Below, piece by piece: positions 39,488-48,858 of a stretch of 49,242 nt of DNA. Numbering within the stretch: the stretch's first letter is position 1; each line of letters begins with the position of its first letter. Position numbers and translations under genes: made by a program. The notes beneath the pieces are model-generated. The model searched no databases. It was given only the letters and a program-made list of their open reading frames with translations, and was not told the origin of the DNA. The DNA is from JASLDZ01 sp038226305 (GTDB taxonomy: Bacteria > Pseudomonadota > Alphaproteobacteria > Caulobacterales > Caulobacteraceae): the NCBI GenBank assembly GCA_038226305.1, contig JBBRQN010000020.1, positions 1 through 49,242 on the forward strand, written 5' to 3'.

Positions 39488-41632
39488 ATGATTTTCAGCC
39501 CCGATCGACGCCTGCTTCTGTCCGGCGTCGCGGCCGCGGCCCTTGCGGGCCCCGCCACCCGGGCCGCCGCCTCCGGGGCGACGCGTCCGCCCGTGGCCCG
39601 GGTCGAGCCGGTCACCGACACCCTGTGGGGCGAGACGATCGTCGATCCCTACCGCTGGATGGAGACCGCCAAGGATCCCGCCGTGCAGGCCTTCATGCAG
39701 GGCCAGACCGACTATGCCCGCGCCACGCTGGATGCCTCGCCGCTGCGCGCGGGGCTGGCCAAGAGGGTCGCTGCCCTCTCCAGCGACATCGTGCAGGCCA
39801 CCTATCCCAAGCCGGCCACCGGGCTGATCTTCTACGAGCGGCGCAATCCCGGCGAGGCCAAGGCCAGCCTCGTGGTGCGGTCGGCCGCCGGGGCCGAGAC
39901 CGTGCTCGTCGATGCGGCCGCCTTCGGCCCGTCGGCCGTGATCGACTGGTGGGAGCCCGCGCCCGACGGTCGCCACCTGGCGTTCGGCCTCTCCGCGGGC
40001 GGGAACGAGGCCTCGACCGGGCACGTGGTGGCCGTGCAGGGCGCTACGCTCCTGGCCGACAGCATCGCCGACGCCCCCTACGCAGCGGTGAGCTGGCTGC
40101 CCGATGGCACGGGCTTCTTCTACAACCGCTTCGCCGGGCGGCCGACCTCGGCCCCCGACTATTACAACGACCGATCCGTCTACCTGCACCGGGTGGGAAC
40201 CGCCCAGGCTCAGGACGTGAAGATCATCGCCCCCGGCTTCGACCCGGCGGTGCCCATGCGCGCGATCTCCTCGCCCGAGATCCAGAACGGCGTCGGCTCG
40301 AGCCACGTGGCGCTGCTGGTGCGCGACGGCTACGTGCGCGATTTCGACCTCTATCTCGCAAACAGGGCCGCGGTGCTGGCCGGGCGAGCGAACTGGCGGC
40401 GCATCTCCCGCGCCTCGGATGGCGTGGCCGACTTCGCCATGAGCGGGGGCCACCTGTTCCTGACCATGACGCAGGGCTCGCCCCGGGGTCGCCTGCTGAA
40501 ACTCGACGCGGCCAAGGGCGACCTCGCCACCGCGCAGGTGGTGCGCCCGCAGGAGGCGCGGGTGATCGACGAGCTGAACGCGGGCCGCGACGGGGTGTTC
40601 GTGACACTCAACGACGGCGGCGAGCAGAGCCTCCTGTTCGTGCGCGCGGAGGGTGGCGAGACCCCTGTTTCCATCCCCTTCACCGGCTGGATGCAGAGCG
40701 TGGCCATCAGCCAGGCCGACGGTCAGGCCCTGGTGCGCGCCACGAGCTGGCTCGATCCGGCGGGGGTGTTCGCGGTGGGAGCCACCGGCACCCAGGCGCG
40801 CCGCCTCGATCTACAGCCCCCGCCCCGGGTGGACCTCAGCCCCTACGAAGCCCTGCGCCTGTACGCCACCGCGGCCGACGGCACGAAGATCCCGATCTCG
40901 CTGGTGGCCCGCAAGGGCTCCCGAGCCAAGGGGCCGGCACCCTGCCTCGTGCATGTCTACGGCGCCTACCAGTGGCCCTCGCAGCCGAACTTCATCCTGC
41001 GCGAGGTGGCCTTCCTCGAAGCCGGGGGCGTGATCGCCACGGCCCATGTGCGCGGCGGTGGCGAGTATGGACGGGCGTGGCACGAGGCGGGCATGCAGGC
41101 GAGCAAGCCCAACACCTGGCGTGACCTGATCGCCTGTTGCGAGCTCCTCGTGGCGCAAGGCTGGACCCGGCCCAGCCGCCTCGCCATCGAGGGCGGATCG
41201 GCCGGCGGCATCGCCGTGGGCCGCGCCCTGACCGAGCGGCCCGACCTGTTCGCGGCCGTGCTCTCCAAGGTGGGCATGTCGAACCCCCTGCGGGCCGAAT
41301 TCGAGCCCAACGGCCAGCCCAATGTGCCTGAGTTCGGCTCGGTGAAGACGCGCGAGGGCTTCCAGGCCCTGAAGGCGATGGACAGCTTCCACGCCGTGAA
41401 GGACGGGGTGCGCTATCCCGCCGTGATGCTGGAGACCGGCATCAACGACTCCCGCGTGGAGCCCTACAACGCCGCCAAGATGGCCGCCCGCCTACAGGCT
41501 GCGAACCCGACCGGCATGACGCTGCTAAGGGTGGACTACGACAGCGGCCACGTGATCGCCGGCCGATCGAAGGACAGCGTCGATCAAGAGTTCACCGACG
41601 ATTTCACGTTCATTCTGACCAACATGCGCTGA
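39488..41632 (+). CDS. Prolyl oligopeptidase family serine peptidase (S9), Tat-exported
   Basis: The 714-residue enzyme has a probable twin-arginine signal (FSPDRRLLLSGVAAAALAG), an N-terminal DPYRWMET block that opens S9A proteins, a seven-bladed propeller region and a C-terminal alpha/beta hydrolase domain. The catalytic triad reads Ser571 (IEGGSAGGIAVG), Asp654 (ETGINDSRVEP) and His688 (DYDSGHV). It cleaves short peptides after proline or a related residue, here in the periplasm. The start is the ATG at 39488 with GGAG 6 bases upstream; GTG 39476 is less likely. A 7-bp inverted repeat (39453-39459/39470-39476) ends just before that Shine-Dalgarno. The stop is 15 bases from the convergent rpoN stop. 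Confidence 0.93.
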   Translation: MIFSPDRRLLLSGVAAAALAGPATRAAASGATRPPVARVEPVTDTLWGETIVDPYRWMETAKDPAVQAFMQGQTDYARATLDASPLRAGLAKRVAALSSDIVQATYPKPATGLIFYERRNPGEAKASLVVRSAAGAETVLVDAAAFGPSAVIDWWEPAPDGRHLAFGLSAGGNEASTGHVVAVQGATLLADSIADAPYAAVSWLPDGTGFFYNRFAGRPTSAPDYYNDRSVYLHRVGTAQAQDVKIIAPGFDPAVPMRAISSPEIQNGVGSSHVALLVRDGYVRDFDLYLANRAAVLAGRANWRRISRASDGVADFAMSGGHLFLTMTQGSPRGRLLKLDAAKGDLATAQVVRPQEARVIDELNAGRDGVFVTLNDGGEQSLLFVRAEGGETPVSIPFTGWMQSVAISQADGQALVRATSWLDPAGVFAVGATGTQARRLDLQPPPRVDLSPYEALRLYATAADGTKIPISLVARKGSRAKGPAPCLVHVYGAYQWPSQPNFILREVAFLEAGGVIATAHVRGGGEYGRAWHEAGMQASKPNTWRDLIACCELLVAQGWTRPSRLAIEGGSAGGIAVGRALTERPDLFAAVLSKVGMSNPLRAEFEPNGQPNVPEFGSVKTREGFQALKAMDSFHAVKDGVRYPAVMLETGINDSRVEPYNAAKMAARLQAANPTGMTLLRVDYDSGHVIAGRSKDSVDQEFTDDFTFILTNMR

Positions 41633-41647
41633 CCCAAGGCGTAAGCG

Positions 41648-43204
41648 TCAGCACGCGGCCTTGAGCATCCGCTTGCGCTCGACGGAGCTCGGGATGCGCA
41701 GGGCCTCGCGATACTTGGCCACCGTGCGGCGGGCGATCTCCACCCCGCCGGTGCGCAGGGTCTCGACGATCTGGTCGTCGGACAGCACGTCGCCGTCCTG
41801 GCGCTGAGTCTCGCCGTCGATGAGCTGCTTGATGCGGTGGCGCACGGCCTCGGCCGAGTGGGCCTCGCCCCCTTCGGTGGAGGCGATGGCGCTGGTGAAG
41901 AAGAACTTCAGTTCGAACAGCCCCCGCGGTGTCGAGACGTATTTGCCGGAGGTGACGCGGCTGACGGTGGACTCGTGCATGCCGATCACGTCGGCCACGT
42001 GCTTCAGGTTCAGGGGCCGCAGGTGCTCCACCCCGAAGGCCAGGAAGGCGTCCTGCTGGCGCACAATCTCGGCGGTGACCTTCAGGATGGTGCGGGCGCG
42101 CTGGTCGAGGCTCTTCACCAGCCACGAGGCCTGGGCGAAGCAGTCGGCCACGAAGGTCTTGTCCGCATCCGACTTCGAGGCCGCCGCCACCTTGGTGTGA
42201 TAACGCTGGTCGACGAGGAGGCGCGGCAGGGTGTCAGCGTTCAGCTCCACCTTCCAGCCGCCGAGCGGGTCTTCGCGCACGAACACGTCGGGGATGACGC
42301 TGGCCACGCTCTCCGAGCCGAAGGCGGCGCCGGGGCGGGGGGTGCAGTCGCGCACCTCGGCGATCATCTGGCGCAGGTCCTCGTCGTCCACCCCGCAGAT
42401 GCGGCGGAGCTGCGTCAGGTCGCGCTTGGCGAGGAGCTCAAGGTTGCCCAAGAGCGCGTCCATCGCCGGGTCGCAGCGGTCCTTGTCCTGCAACTGTAGG
42501 CGCAGGCACTCGGCGACCGAGCGGGCGAAAACGCCGGTGGGCTCGAAGCCCTGGCAGCGGGTGAGCACCTTCTCCACCAGCGACTGATCGCAGCCGAGGC
42601 GCTCTGCGCACTCCACCACGTCGAGCCGCAGGTAGCCGCCCTCGTCCACCGCATCGAGGAGCACGCCCGCGATCAGGCGCTCCGTAGCGGTGAAGCCGGC
42701 GGCCGAGATCTGGGTGTCGATGTGTTCATGCAGGCTGGGTTCGCGGGCCAGCGCCCGCTCCAGCCCGGAATCATCCGATCCGTCGAAGCTGCCGCCGGAG
42801 CCCGCCTTGGACCAGTCCACCGCCCCGCCCACGTCGGCAGCGCCCGGTTGGGTGGTCTGGAAGCCCGTGTCAGCCGTGTCGCAGCCATCGCCGGCACAGC
42901 GCTCGCCGGGGCTGGCGTCGTAGATGTCGGGGGCCGCGGCGTCGATGGAGGCGGAGGCCTCGCCGCCTGAATGGTCGTCGAAACGGATGCCGTCGTCGGC
43001 GGTCGGGGTGGCGGGGGCGTCGTCAGAGCCCGCGTCCGCGTCACGGTCGTCCCGGGCCAGGAGGGGATTCTTCTCCAGCTCGCCGTCCACGTAGGCGTCG
43101 AGCTCGATGTTCGACAGCTGCAGGAGCTTGATCGCCTGCTGGAGCTGGGGCGTGATGACGAGCCCCTGCCCCTGCCGCATCTCCAGCCGCGCATTCAGCG
43201 CCAT
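41648..43204 (-). CDS. rpoN: RNA polymerase sigma-54 factor
   Basis: This is the alternative sigma factor that reads -24/-12 promoters with enhancer-binding ATPases; in Caulobacter it serves flagellar, stalk and nitrogen genes. The protein has 518 residues. Region I is LEMRQGQGLVITPQLQQAIK (Gln/Leu-rich activator contact), region II is a long acidic, Asp/Gly-rich stretch (about residues 50-165), and region III has the core-binding domain, the HTH (HESTVSRVTSGKYV) and the RpoN box ARRTVAKYREAL near the C-terminus. The ATG at 43204 is chosen over a TTG two codons upstream. The usual neighbours (lptB upstream; hpf and ptsN downstream) are absent; a damaged SEDS-like gene lies upstream and a convergent peptidase gene downstream. 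Confidence 0.97.
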   Translation of the reverse strand: MALNARLEMRQGQGLVITPQLQQAIKLLQLSNIELDAYVDGELEKNPLLARDDRDADAGSDDAPATPTADDGIRFDDHSGGEASASIDAAAPDIYDASPGERCAGDGCDTADTGFQTTQPGAADVGGAVDWSKAGSGGSFDGSDDSGLERALAREPSLHEHIDTQISAAGFTATERLIAGVLLDAVDEGGYLRLDVVECAERLGCDQSLVEKVLTRCQGFEPTGVFARSVAECLRLQLQDKDRCDPAMDALLGNLELLAKRDLTQLRRICGVDDEDLRQMIAEVRDCTPRPGAAFGSESVASVIPDVFVREDPLGGWKVELNADTLPRLLVDQRYHTKVAAASKSDADKTFVADCFAQASWLVKSLDQRARTILKVTAEIVRQQDAFLAFGVEHLRPLNLKHVADVIGMHESTVSRVTSGKYVSTPRGLFELKFFFTSAIASTEGGEAHSAEAVRHRIKQLIDGETQRQDGDVLSDDQIVETLRTGGVEIARRTVAKYREALRIPSSVERKRMLKAAC

Positions 43205-43300
43205 CGACAACCCACCCCGCCTGCAAGGCCCCCTTGGCCCGCGTCTTGCAGCGACCCTAGACGCCCACCGGTTTGAGTGCGGTTAACGGCGGAGGGCCGG

Positions 43301-44175
43301 TCAGGCCCGCTGCGCCCTTGCCGCCAGGCTTACCAGCCAGCCGACTCCAAGCCATCCTCCAAAGATCCCGCTGACAGCCATGCCCGCAAAGGGAACAGGG
43401 AACGCCCCCGCCAGCGGCGCCAGAGTCGTCAGGACCAGATAAGTGACCAGCGAGAAGGCGGCGTCTCGGACTGAGTCATCCCGGGATGTGGCGAGCCTCA
43501 GCGGGGCGAGCGCGGCGGCGCCCACAGCGGCGACAGCCACCGCGGCCAGCGCGGGTGAGACGGCGGCGGCCAAGGCGATGACGCCCTCCACTTCCGGTAC
43601 CGGGCTGAGAGGATCCGGGCGAAGACCGGCGACGACTGCGCCAGCCGCCACGCCTGCGGCCACCAGGAGACGCCAAGCCGCCGGTCTGTCGGCGGTGATC
43701 AGCAGCACGACGGATGCGCCCGCCCAAGCCACCGCCTGCGAGACGTCCGGCTGCGCGGCCAGGAGAATTGCAGGGACCAAGGGGAACAAGAGCCGCAGCA
43801 AAGACCGCCGGGCAAGCCCGGCGCAAGCGGCCAGCGCCACGGGCAGAATCAGCTCCGCCCCGTTGAGCCGCACGGGGCCGAGCTGATCCAGCGATGAACT
43901 CCGGACAGGCCGGGCGACAGGAGGGTCAAAACCAAGCCGACGAGCGCAAGGGCGAGCCAACAAGGCGCGATGTCACCTCTCACCCGGGCGACGCCCCAGG
44001 CCGCGGAGAGTCCGATCACCCAGGCGCCGACGTTCATGGCTAGGGCGCGCGGAGGCACTCCATGGGCTTGCGCCGCCCAGCATCCGCACAGCACCGCGAT
44101 GAGCGAGCCACAGCCGAAGATGAGCCAGAGCTCTGAAGTCTCAGACAGCCATCCTTCCGGCTTCGTCGTCGTCAT
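43301..44175 (-). pseudogene. Frameshifted short SEDS-like (FtsW/RodA) membrane protein
   Basis: Two overlapping frames read as one gene. The first (44175 to about 43885; GGAGG 7 bases before its ATG) encodes three membrane helices and ends LLSPGLSGVHRWI before switching to nonsense (SSAPCGSTGRS). The second resumes with LGPVRLNGAELILPVALAA to 43301, preceded by an implausible Arg/Ser-rich stretch. Restoring one base near 43884 (for example ATC-CAG-CTC) gives GVHRWIQLGPVRLN and a protein of about 291 residues. The joined sequence resembles SEDS glycosyltransferases: RWI-x-LGP-x-x-x-x-x-AE, later LLAAQPDVSQA (compare QPDLGTA) and AFPVPFAGMAVSGIFGGWLG (compare LPFVSYGGSSL). SEDS proteins are about 370-400 residues, so this one is short. 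It may be a sequencing error, a decayed gene or a real frameshift. Confidence 0.65.
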
Positions 44176-44269
44176 CGTCGGCCTCCGCTGCCGTAAGGAG
44201 CGTCGGCGGGAATGGCGAAGAAGGCGTCAACGAGGGCGCAGCGCTCACGCGCCGGCGGCGGGTAGGCCG

Positions 44270-47110
44270 CTATCGCCGGGCGCTGGCCGCGGCGCGGGAC
44301 AGTCGGGGGGCGGGGGCGGTCTCTGCGGGGGTCAGTACGCGGTTCAGGGCGGTTTTCAACTTCGCCCGCGCTTCGGGGTCGGTGAGTTTCCCGCCGGCGC
44401 CGTCGATCACATAGAAGGCGTCCACCGCCCGTTCGCCATAGGTCTCGGCGTGGGCGGACTGGATCGACAGGCCCGCGCCCGACAGGGTGCGGGCGATGGC
44501 TTCCAGGAGGCCTGGCCGGTCCCGGCCCGAGGCCTCCACCACGGTGGCCGCGTCGGAGGCTTCGTTGTCGATCACCACGGCGGGGGCGACCGAAAAGGCG
44601 GCGGCGCGGGAAGGGGCCTTCGCGCGACGTTCGGTGTCGACGGGCGCGGGCTCGCCCCGCCCCGCGGCCTCCAGCGCCGCCTGCAACCGCTGCAGCGCAT
44701 GGGGGTGCTCGGCCCCGAACGGACGGCCGCCCGGGTCCTGCAGGTGGAAAAGGTCGAGCGCCAGGCCCGACTTCGAGGTGTAGACTCGCGCGCCGATCAC
44801 GTTCGCGCCCGAACGGGCCATCGCTCCTGCGAGGTCGGCGAAAAGACCGGTGCGGTCGCGGGCGGCCACCACGAGAACGGTCGCCTGGCCGTGCGGCTCG
44901 GGCAGGGCCTCGGCGGCAGCGCCCGTCTCAAGCGCCCGTCCGACCAGAGCGTGGTGCGCGGCGTGCTCGGCGGGGGAGAAGGTGGAGAGGTAGGCATCCT
45001 CCATCGTGTCGGCGAAGGCGCGCAGGCTGGTGTGCGCCTGTGGGATCGCATCCCGGGCGGAGGCGGCACGAGCCGCGCGCTGCTCGCGGAAGTGGGCCGC
45101 CGCGTCGTCGCCCCGGCCGCCGCGGAACACGGCCTCGGTGGCGCGGTAGAGCTCGCTGAGGAGCTGGCCCTTCCAGCCGTTGAACACGCCGGGGCCCACG
45201 GCGCGGATGTCGGCCACGGTCAGGGCCAGGAGCAGGCGAAGGCGCTCGGGGTTCTCCACCAGGCGCGCGAAGGCGGCCACGGTGTCGGGGTCGGAAAGGT
45301 CGCGCTTCTGGGCGAAGTCGCTCATGTCCAGGTGGTGGCGCACGAGCCAGCCCACGAGGTCGGCGCGCTCCGGCGAGACGCCCATGCGCAGGCAGGCGGG
45401 GCGGGCGGCCTTCTCGCCGGCGACCTCCTGGCTCTCTTCGCCGCCCTTGCCGGTGTCATGCAGCAGCATGGCCAGGAACAGCGCCTCCCGGTCGGCCACA
45501 AGCGGCATCACCGAGCCTAGGAGGGCAGCGGCCTCCGGCGCGGCCACCGTGGGATCGGCCAGGGTGGCGATGGCCCGCAGGGTGTGCTCGTCCACCGTGT
45601 AGGAGTGGTACATGTTGAACTGCATCTTGCCGACGATGCGCCCGAACTCTGGGATGAACCCGCCTAAGACGCCGGAGTCGTTCATCAGCGCCAGGGTCGC
45701 GGCGGTGCGACGACCCCTCGCCAGGACGTCCAGGAAGGCCTCCACCGCGTCCGGATCGGAGCGCAAGCCCGGGGTGATCAGCGAGGGCGCCATGCGCACC
45801 ACCGCGGCGAAGGCATCGGGATGCACATCCAGATCGCGCTGATCGGCGATGCGGAACAGGCGCAGGAGGTTGACGGGGTCCTCCTCAAAGGTGGCGGCCG
45901 GGGCGTTCAGCCGCCCCCCCTCCTCATAGAAACCGGGCTCCAGGGATTTGCGACCCAGCCGCCGCATGCCGGGCAGGAAGCGTGACAGGCCGGTGGGCCG
46001 ACGCTTGGCCTCGTCGGTCTCGAGCTTGGCGCAGAACACGCGGGTGAGCACGCCCACCTCCCGCGCGATCAGGAAGTAGCGGCGCATGAACCGCTCCACC
46101 GCAGGCCCCGCGTCCTGCACCGGATGGGCGTCGTCGGCCTTGGTGCCGCGGGGGTGATAGCCCATGCGGCGGGCGACCTCGGGCTGCAGGTCGAAGCTCA
46201 GCCGCTCCTCCGCCCGGCCGCAGGCGAAGTGCAGGTGGCAGCGCACGGCCCATAGAAAGTCGAAGTCGCGCTTGAAAGCCTTGAGCTCGCGCCCGGTGAA
46301 GGCCTCCAGCGCCACGATCTCGCTCGGCTGGTCTGAGGGGTGGAGGTACTGGGCGATCCAGAACAAGGTGTGCAGGTCGCGAAGGCCGCCCTTGGATTCC
46401 TTCACGTTGGGCTCGACGAGATAGCGGCTGGCGCCCGCCCGCTCGTGCCGCTCGTCGCGTTCCTTGAGCTTGGCGGCCACGAATTCCGCCGCGCCCGACT
46501 TGGTGATGTCGTCGCGGAAGCGGCGCTTGAGGTCGGCGGCCAGCGCCTCGTCCCCCGCCAGCCCGCGGGCTTCCAGAAGGGCGGTGCGGATGGTGAAATC
46601 CTCCCGCGCGAGGCGCAGGCACTCCTCGACCGTGCGGCTGGCGTGGCCGACTTTGAAGCCCAGATCCCACAGGGCGTAGAGCATGAACTCGATCACGCTC
46701 TCCGCGTGGGGCGTCTGCTTGTAGGGTCGCAGGAACAGGAGATCGAGGTCGCTGAACGGCGCCAGCGAGCCCCGGCCGTAGCCCCCCACCGCCATCACCG
46801 CCAGCCGCTCGCCCTCGGTGGGGTTGCGGGCGCGGAACACGTGCACGGTGGTGAAGTCGTATAGAGCGGTGACCACCTCGTCGGCGATGGCCGAGAGAAG
46901 CTTGGCGGTGGAGGCGCCGCCCGCCCCCGCCTCCAGCCGCTCCTTGGCGATCATGCGGCCGCGGAACAGGGCCTGCTTGAGTATGTCGATGGCGCGGCGG
47001 CGCTGTTCGGCCTCGTCGCCCGCCGCAGCCAGCGCCGCCGCAGAGAGCTGCACGCGCAGCTTCACCCCGTCCACGACGGTCTCGATCCGGGGGTGTCGAA
47101 GGCGGGCCAT
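44270..47110 (-). CDS. glnD: Protein-PII uridylyltransferase/uridylyl-removing enzyme
   Basis: GlnD senses glutamine and adds or removes UMP on PII proteins, setting nitrogen status. This 946-residue protein has all parts: a nucleotidyltransferase domain with GGYGRGSLAPFSDLDLLFL, a helical linker (VEPNVKESKGGLRDLHTLFW), an HD phosphohydrolase domain with LAMLLHDTGKGGEE, and two C-terminal ACT domains (AARDRTGLFADLAGAMARSG and ASGRDRPGLLEAIARTLSGAG). The sequence closely resembles caulobacterial GlnD (QALFRGRMIAKERLE). The start is the ATG at 47110, which gives the family-like MARLRHPRIETVVDGVKL; the frame is open upstream to 47242 without family sequence, and no clear Shine-Dalgarno is seen. 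It is divergent from the DUF1761 gene. Confidence 0.97.
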   Translation of the reverse strand: MARLRHPRIETVVDGVKLRVQLSAAALAAAGDEAEQRRRAIDILKQALFRGRMIAKERLEAGAGGASTAKLLSAIADEVVTALYDFTTVHVFRARNPTEGERLAVMAVGGYGRGSLAPFSDLDLLFLRPYKQTPHAESVIEFMLYALWDLGFKVGHASRTVEECLRLAREDFTIRTALLEARGLAGDEALAADLKRRFRDDITKSGAAEFVAAKLKERDERHERAGASRYLVEPNVKESKGGLRDLHTLFWIAQYLHPSDQPSEIVALEAFTGRELKAFKRDFDFLWAVRCHLHFACGRAEERLSFDLQPEVARRMGYHPRGTKADDAHPVQDAGPAVERFMRRYFLIAREVGVLTRVFCAKLETDEAKRRPTGLSRFLPGMRRLGRKSLEPGFYEEGGRLNAPAATFEEDPVNLLRLFRIADQRDLDVHPDAFAAVVRMAPSLITPGLRSDPDAVEAFLDVLARGRRTAATLALMNDSGVLGGFIPEFGRIVGKMQFNMYHSYTVDEHTLRAIATLADPTVAAPEAAALLGSVMPLVADREALFLAMLLHDTGKGGEESQEVAGEKAARPACLRMGVSPERADLVGWLVRHHLDMSDFAQKRDLSDPDTVAAFARLVENPERLRLLLALTVADIRAVGPGVFNGWKGQLLSELYRATEAVFRGGRGDDAAAHFREQRAARAASARDAIPQAHTSLRAFADTMEDAYLSTFSPAEHAAHHALVGRALETGAAAEALPEPHGQATVLVVAARDRTGLFADLAGAMARSGANVIGARVYTSKSGLALDLFHLQDPGGRPFGAEHPHALQRLQAALEAAGRGEPAPVDTERRAKAPSRAAAFSVAPAVVIDNEASDAATVVEASGRDRPGLLEAIARTLSGAGLSIQSAHAETYGERAVDAFYVIDGAGGKLTDPEARAKLKTALNRVLTPAETAPAPRLSRAAASARR

Positions 47111-47270
47111 TCGGCCGAAGAGATGCGCCTTCGGGGGGGCGGATGGAAGGGGCAGGCCTGTGCGATACCCAGCCCCGCCCGCAGATCGATCCGGCCGCCT
47201 GTTTTTCGCACAGGGCCGAACCGCGCGGCTGTTACAGATCAAGCTCGGCCATTACGCGGGGGCTTCGGCC

Positions 47271-47666
47271 ATGCACCTGAACATCGTCGCGATCCTGGGG
47301 GCCACGGCGCTCAGCTACGTCTTGGGTTCGCTCTGGTATCTGATGCTGGGCAAGACGTGGCGGGCCACGGTGGGCTGGGCGGAGACCACGCCCTCCTACC
47401 GACCCAAGCCGCTGGAACTCGCGGTCGCCTTCGTGGGGCAGCTAGTGATGGCCACCGCGCTGAGCGGCCTCGTCCCCCTTATGGGCTCCGGCGGCGTGCG
47501 AGGCGGGCTCCTGGCAGGCGGCCTCGTGTGGGGCGGGTTCATCCTGCCGACGCTGGCCACGAACGTGGTGTTCCAGCGCCGCAACCCCGGCCTGATCTGG
47601 CAGGACGGGCTGCACTGGCTCGTGATCCTTCTAGCGCAGGGCCTCTTGATCGGCTGGCTGGCCTAA
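47271..47666 (+). CDS. DUF1761 membrane protein
   Basis: The 131-residue inner-membrane protein has four helices. The family hallmark is at the start: ILGATALSYVLGSLWYLMLGKTW, the first helix ending in W-Y-x-x-x-x-G-x-x-W. Later helices are FVGQLVMATALSGLVPLMG, GGLLAGGLVWGGFILPTLAT and HWLVILLAQGLLIGWLA. GGGGG lies about 8 bases before the ATG at 47271. Function unknown. It is divergent from glnD with 160 bases between, and convergent with the transsulfuration gene 23 bases downstream. Confidence 0.88.
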   Translation: MHLNIVAILGATALSYVLGSLWYLMLGKTWRATVGWAETTPSYRPKPLELAVAFVGQLVMATALSGLVPLMGSGGVRGGLLAGGLVWGGFILPTLATNVVFQRRNPGLIWQDGLHWLVILLAQGLLIGWLA

Positions 47667-47688
47667 GGGCGGTCGCCGCGACGCGGGA

Positions 47689-48858
47689 TTAGGCCAGCGC
47701 CTGCTCCAGGTCTGCGATCAGATCGGCCCCGTCCTCCACGCCGCAGGACAGGCGCACCAGCCCGTCAGAGATGCCGAGCTCTTCCCGCACGTGCGGCGGG
47801 ATCGAGGCGTGGGTCATGATCGCCGGGTGCTCGATCAGGCTCTCCACGCCGCCGAGGGACTCGGCCAGGGTGAAGAGCTGCGTGCGCTCCAGCATGCGCT
47901 TGGTTCCGGCCAGGTCGCGATCGAGCACCACGGAGATCATTCCGCCGAAGCCGTGCATCTGGCGCTTGGCCAGCTCGTGCTGCGGGTGGCTGGGCAAGCC
48001 GGGGTAGATCACTTTCGAGACCGCCGGATGGGCCTCCAGCCACTGCGCGATGGCGAGGCCGTTCTCGCAGTGACGTTGCATGCGAAGCGCCAGGGTCTTG
48101 AGCCCCCGCAGCTGCAGGAAGCTGTCGAAGGGCGAGGCGATGGCGCCCAGGGCGTTCTGCAGGAAGGTCAGCTTTTCGGAGACCTCGGCGTTGTCGCCGA
48201 CGATCAGTGCGCCGCCCACCACGTCGGAGTGGCCGTTCAGGTACTTGGTCGTGGAGTGCATCACGAAGTCGAACCCGTGCTCCAGCGGGCGCTGGCACCA
48301 GGGAGAGGCGAAGGTGTTGTCGGCCGCGATCCATACTCCGCGCCGCTTCGCCAGGGCGGAGAGCGCGTCGAGGTCGGCGAGACGCAGCATGGGGTTGGTG
48401 GGCGTCTCCACCCAGATCAGCTTCGTGTCCGGCGTGATCGCGGCTTCGACGGCGGCCACGTCCGACAGGTTCACGAAGCTGAAGGTCAGCCCCATGGTAC
48501 GGCGGCGCACCTTGTCGAACAGGCGGAAGCTGCCGCCGTAAAGGTCGTCCGAGGCGATCACGTGGGCGCCGGCGTCCAGGAGCTCCAGGGCGGTGGAGAT
48601 GGCGGCGAGCCCCGAGGCGAAGGCGAAGGCCTTGGTCCCGCTCTCAAGGTCGACGAGGCACCGCTCGAAGGCGAAGCGGGTGGGGTTGTGCGAGCGGGAG
48701 TACTCGAAGCCCTGATGCACGCCGGGGCTCGACTGCGCGTAGGTCGAGGTGGCGTAGATCGGCGGGATCACCGCGCCCGTCGACGGGTCGGGCGACTGCC
48801 CGGCGTGGATCACGCGGGTGGCGAAGTGCAGGCGGTTGGAACCGGCAGGGGCGGCCAT
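47689..48858 (-). CDS. Cystathionine gamma-lyase/gamma-synthase (trans-sulfuration PLP enzyme)
   Basis: The 389-residue member of the Cys/Met metabolism PLP family has the expected Lys205 in HSTTKYLNGHSDVVGG, the PLP phosphate loop ASGLAAIST, an active-site Tyr/Arg segment (FEYSRSHNPTR) and SLGGVESLIEHPAIMTHAS near the C-terminus. Its ATG overlaps the stop of the cystathionine beta-synthase gene by one base (TGATG), so the two are co-translated; this favours reverse transsulfuration (homocysteine to cysteine via cystathionine), making gamma-lyase the likelier role. Sequence alone does not separate lyase from synthase. Cytoplasmic, usually a homotetramer. Confidence 0.93.
   Translation of the reverse strand: MAAPAGSNRLHFATRVIHAGQSPDPSTGAVIPPIYATSTYAQSSPGVHQGFEYSRSHNPTRFAFERCLVDLESGTKAFAFASGLAAISTALELLDAGAHVIASDDLYGGSFRLFDKVRRRTMGLTFSFVNLSDVAAVEAAITPDTKLIWVETPTNPMLRLADLDALSALAKRRGVWIAADNTFASPWCQRPLEHGFDFVMHSTTKYLNGHSDVVGGALIVGDNAEVSEKLTFLQNALGAIASPFDSFLQLRGLKTLALRMQRHCENGLAIAQWLEAHPAVSKVIYPGLPSHPQHELAKRQMHGFGGMISVVLDRDLAGTKRMLERTQLFTLAESLGGVESLIEHPAIMTHASIPPHVREELGISDGLVRLSCGVEDGADLIADLEQALA

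Noticed and set aside
43849..44175. Two separate small membrane proteins in place of one SEDS-like gene
   Set aside because: The downstream frame's own N-terminus is implausible, and the two halves join seamlessly at GVHRWI/LGPVRLN, so one broken gene explains the data better.
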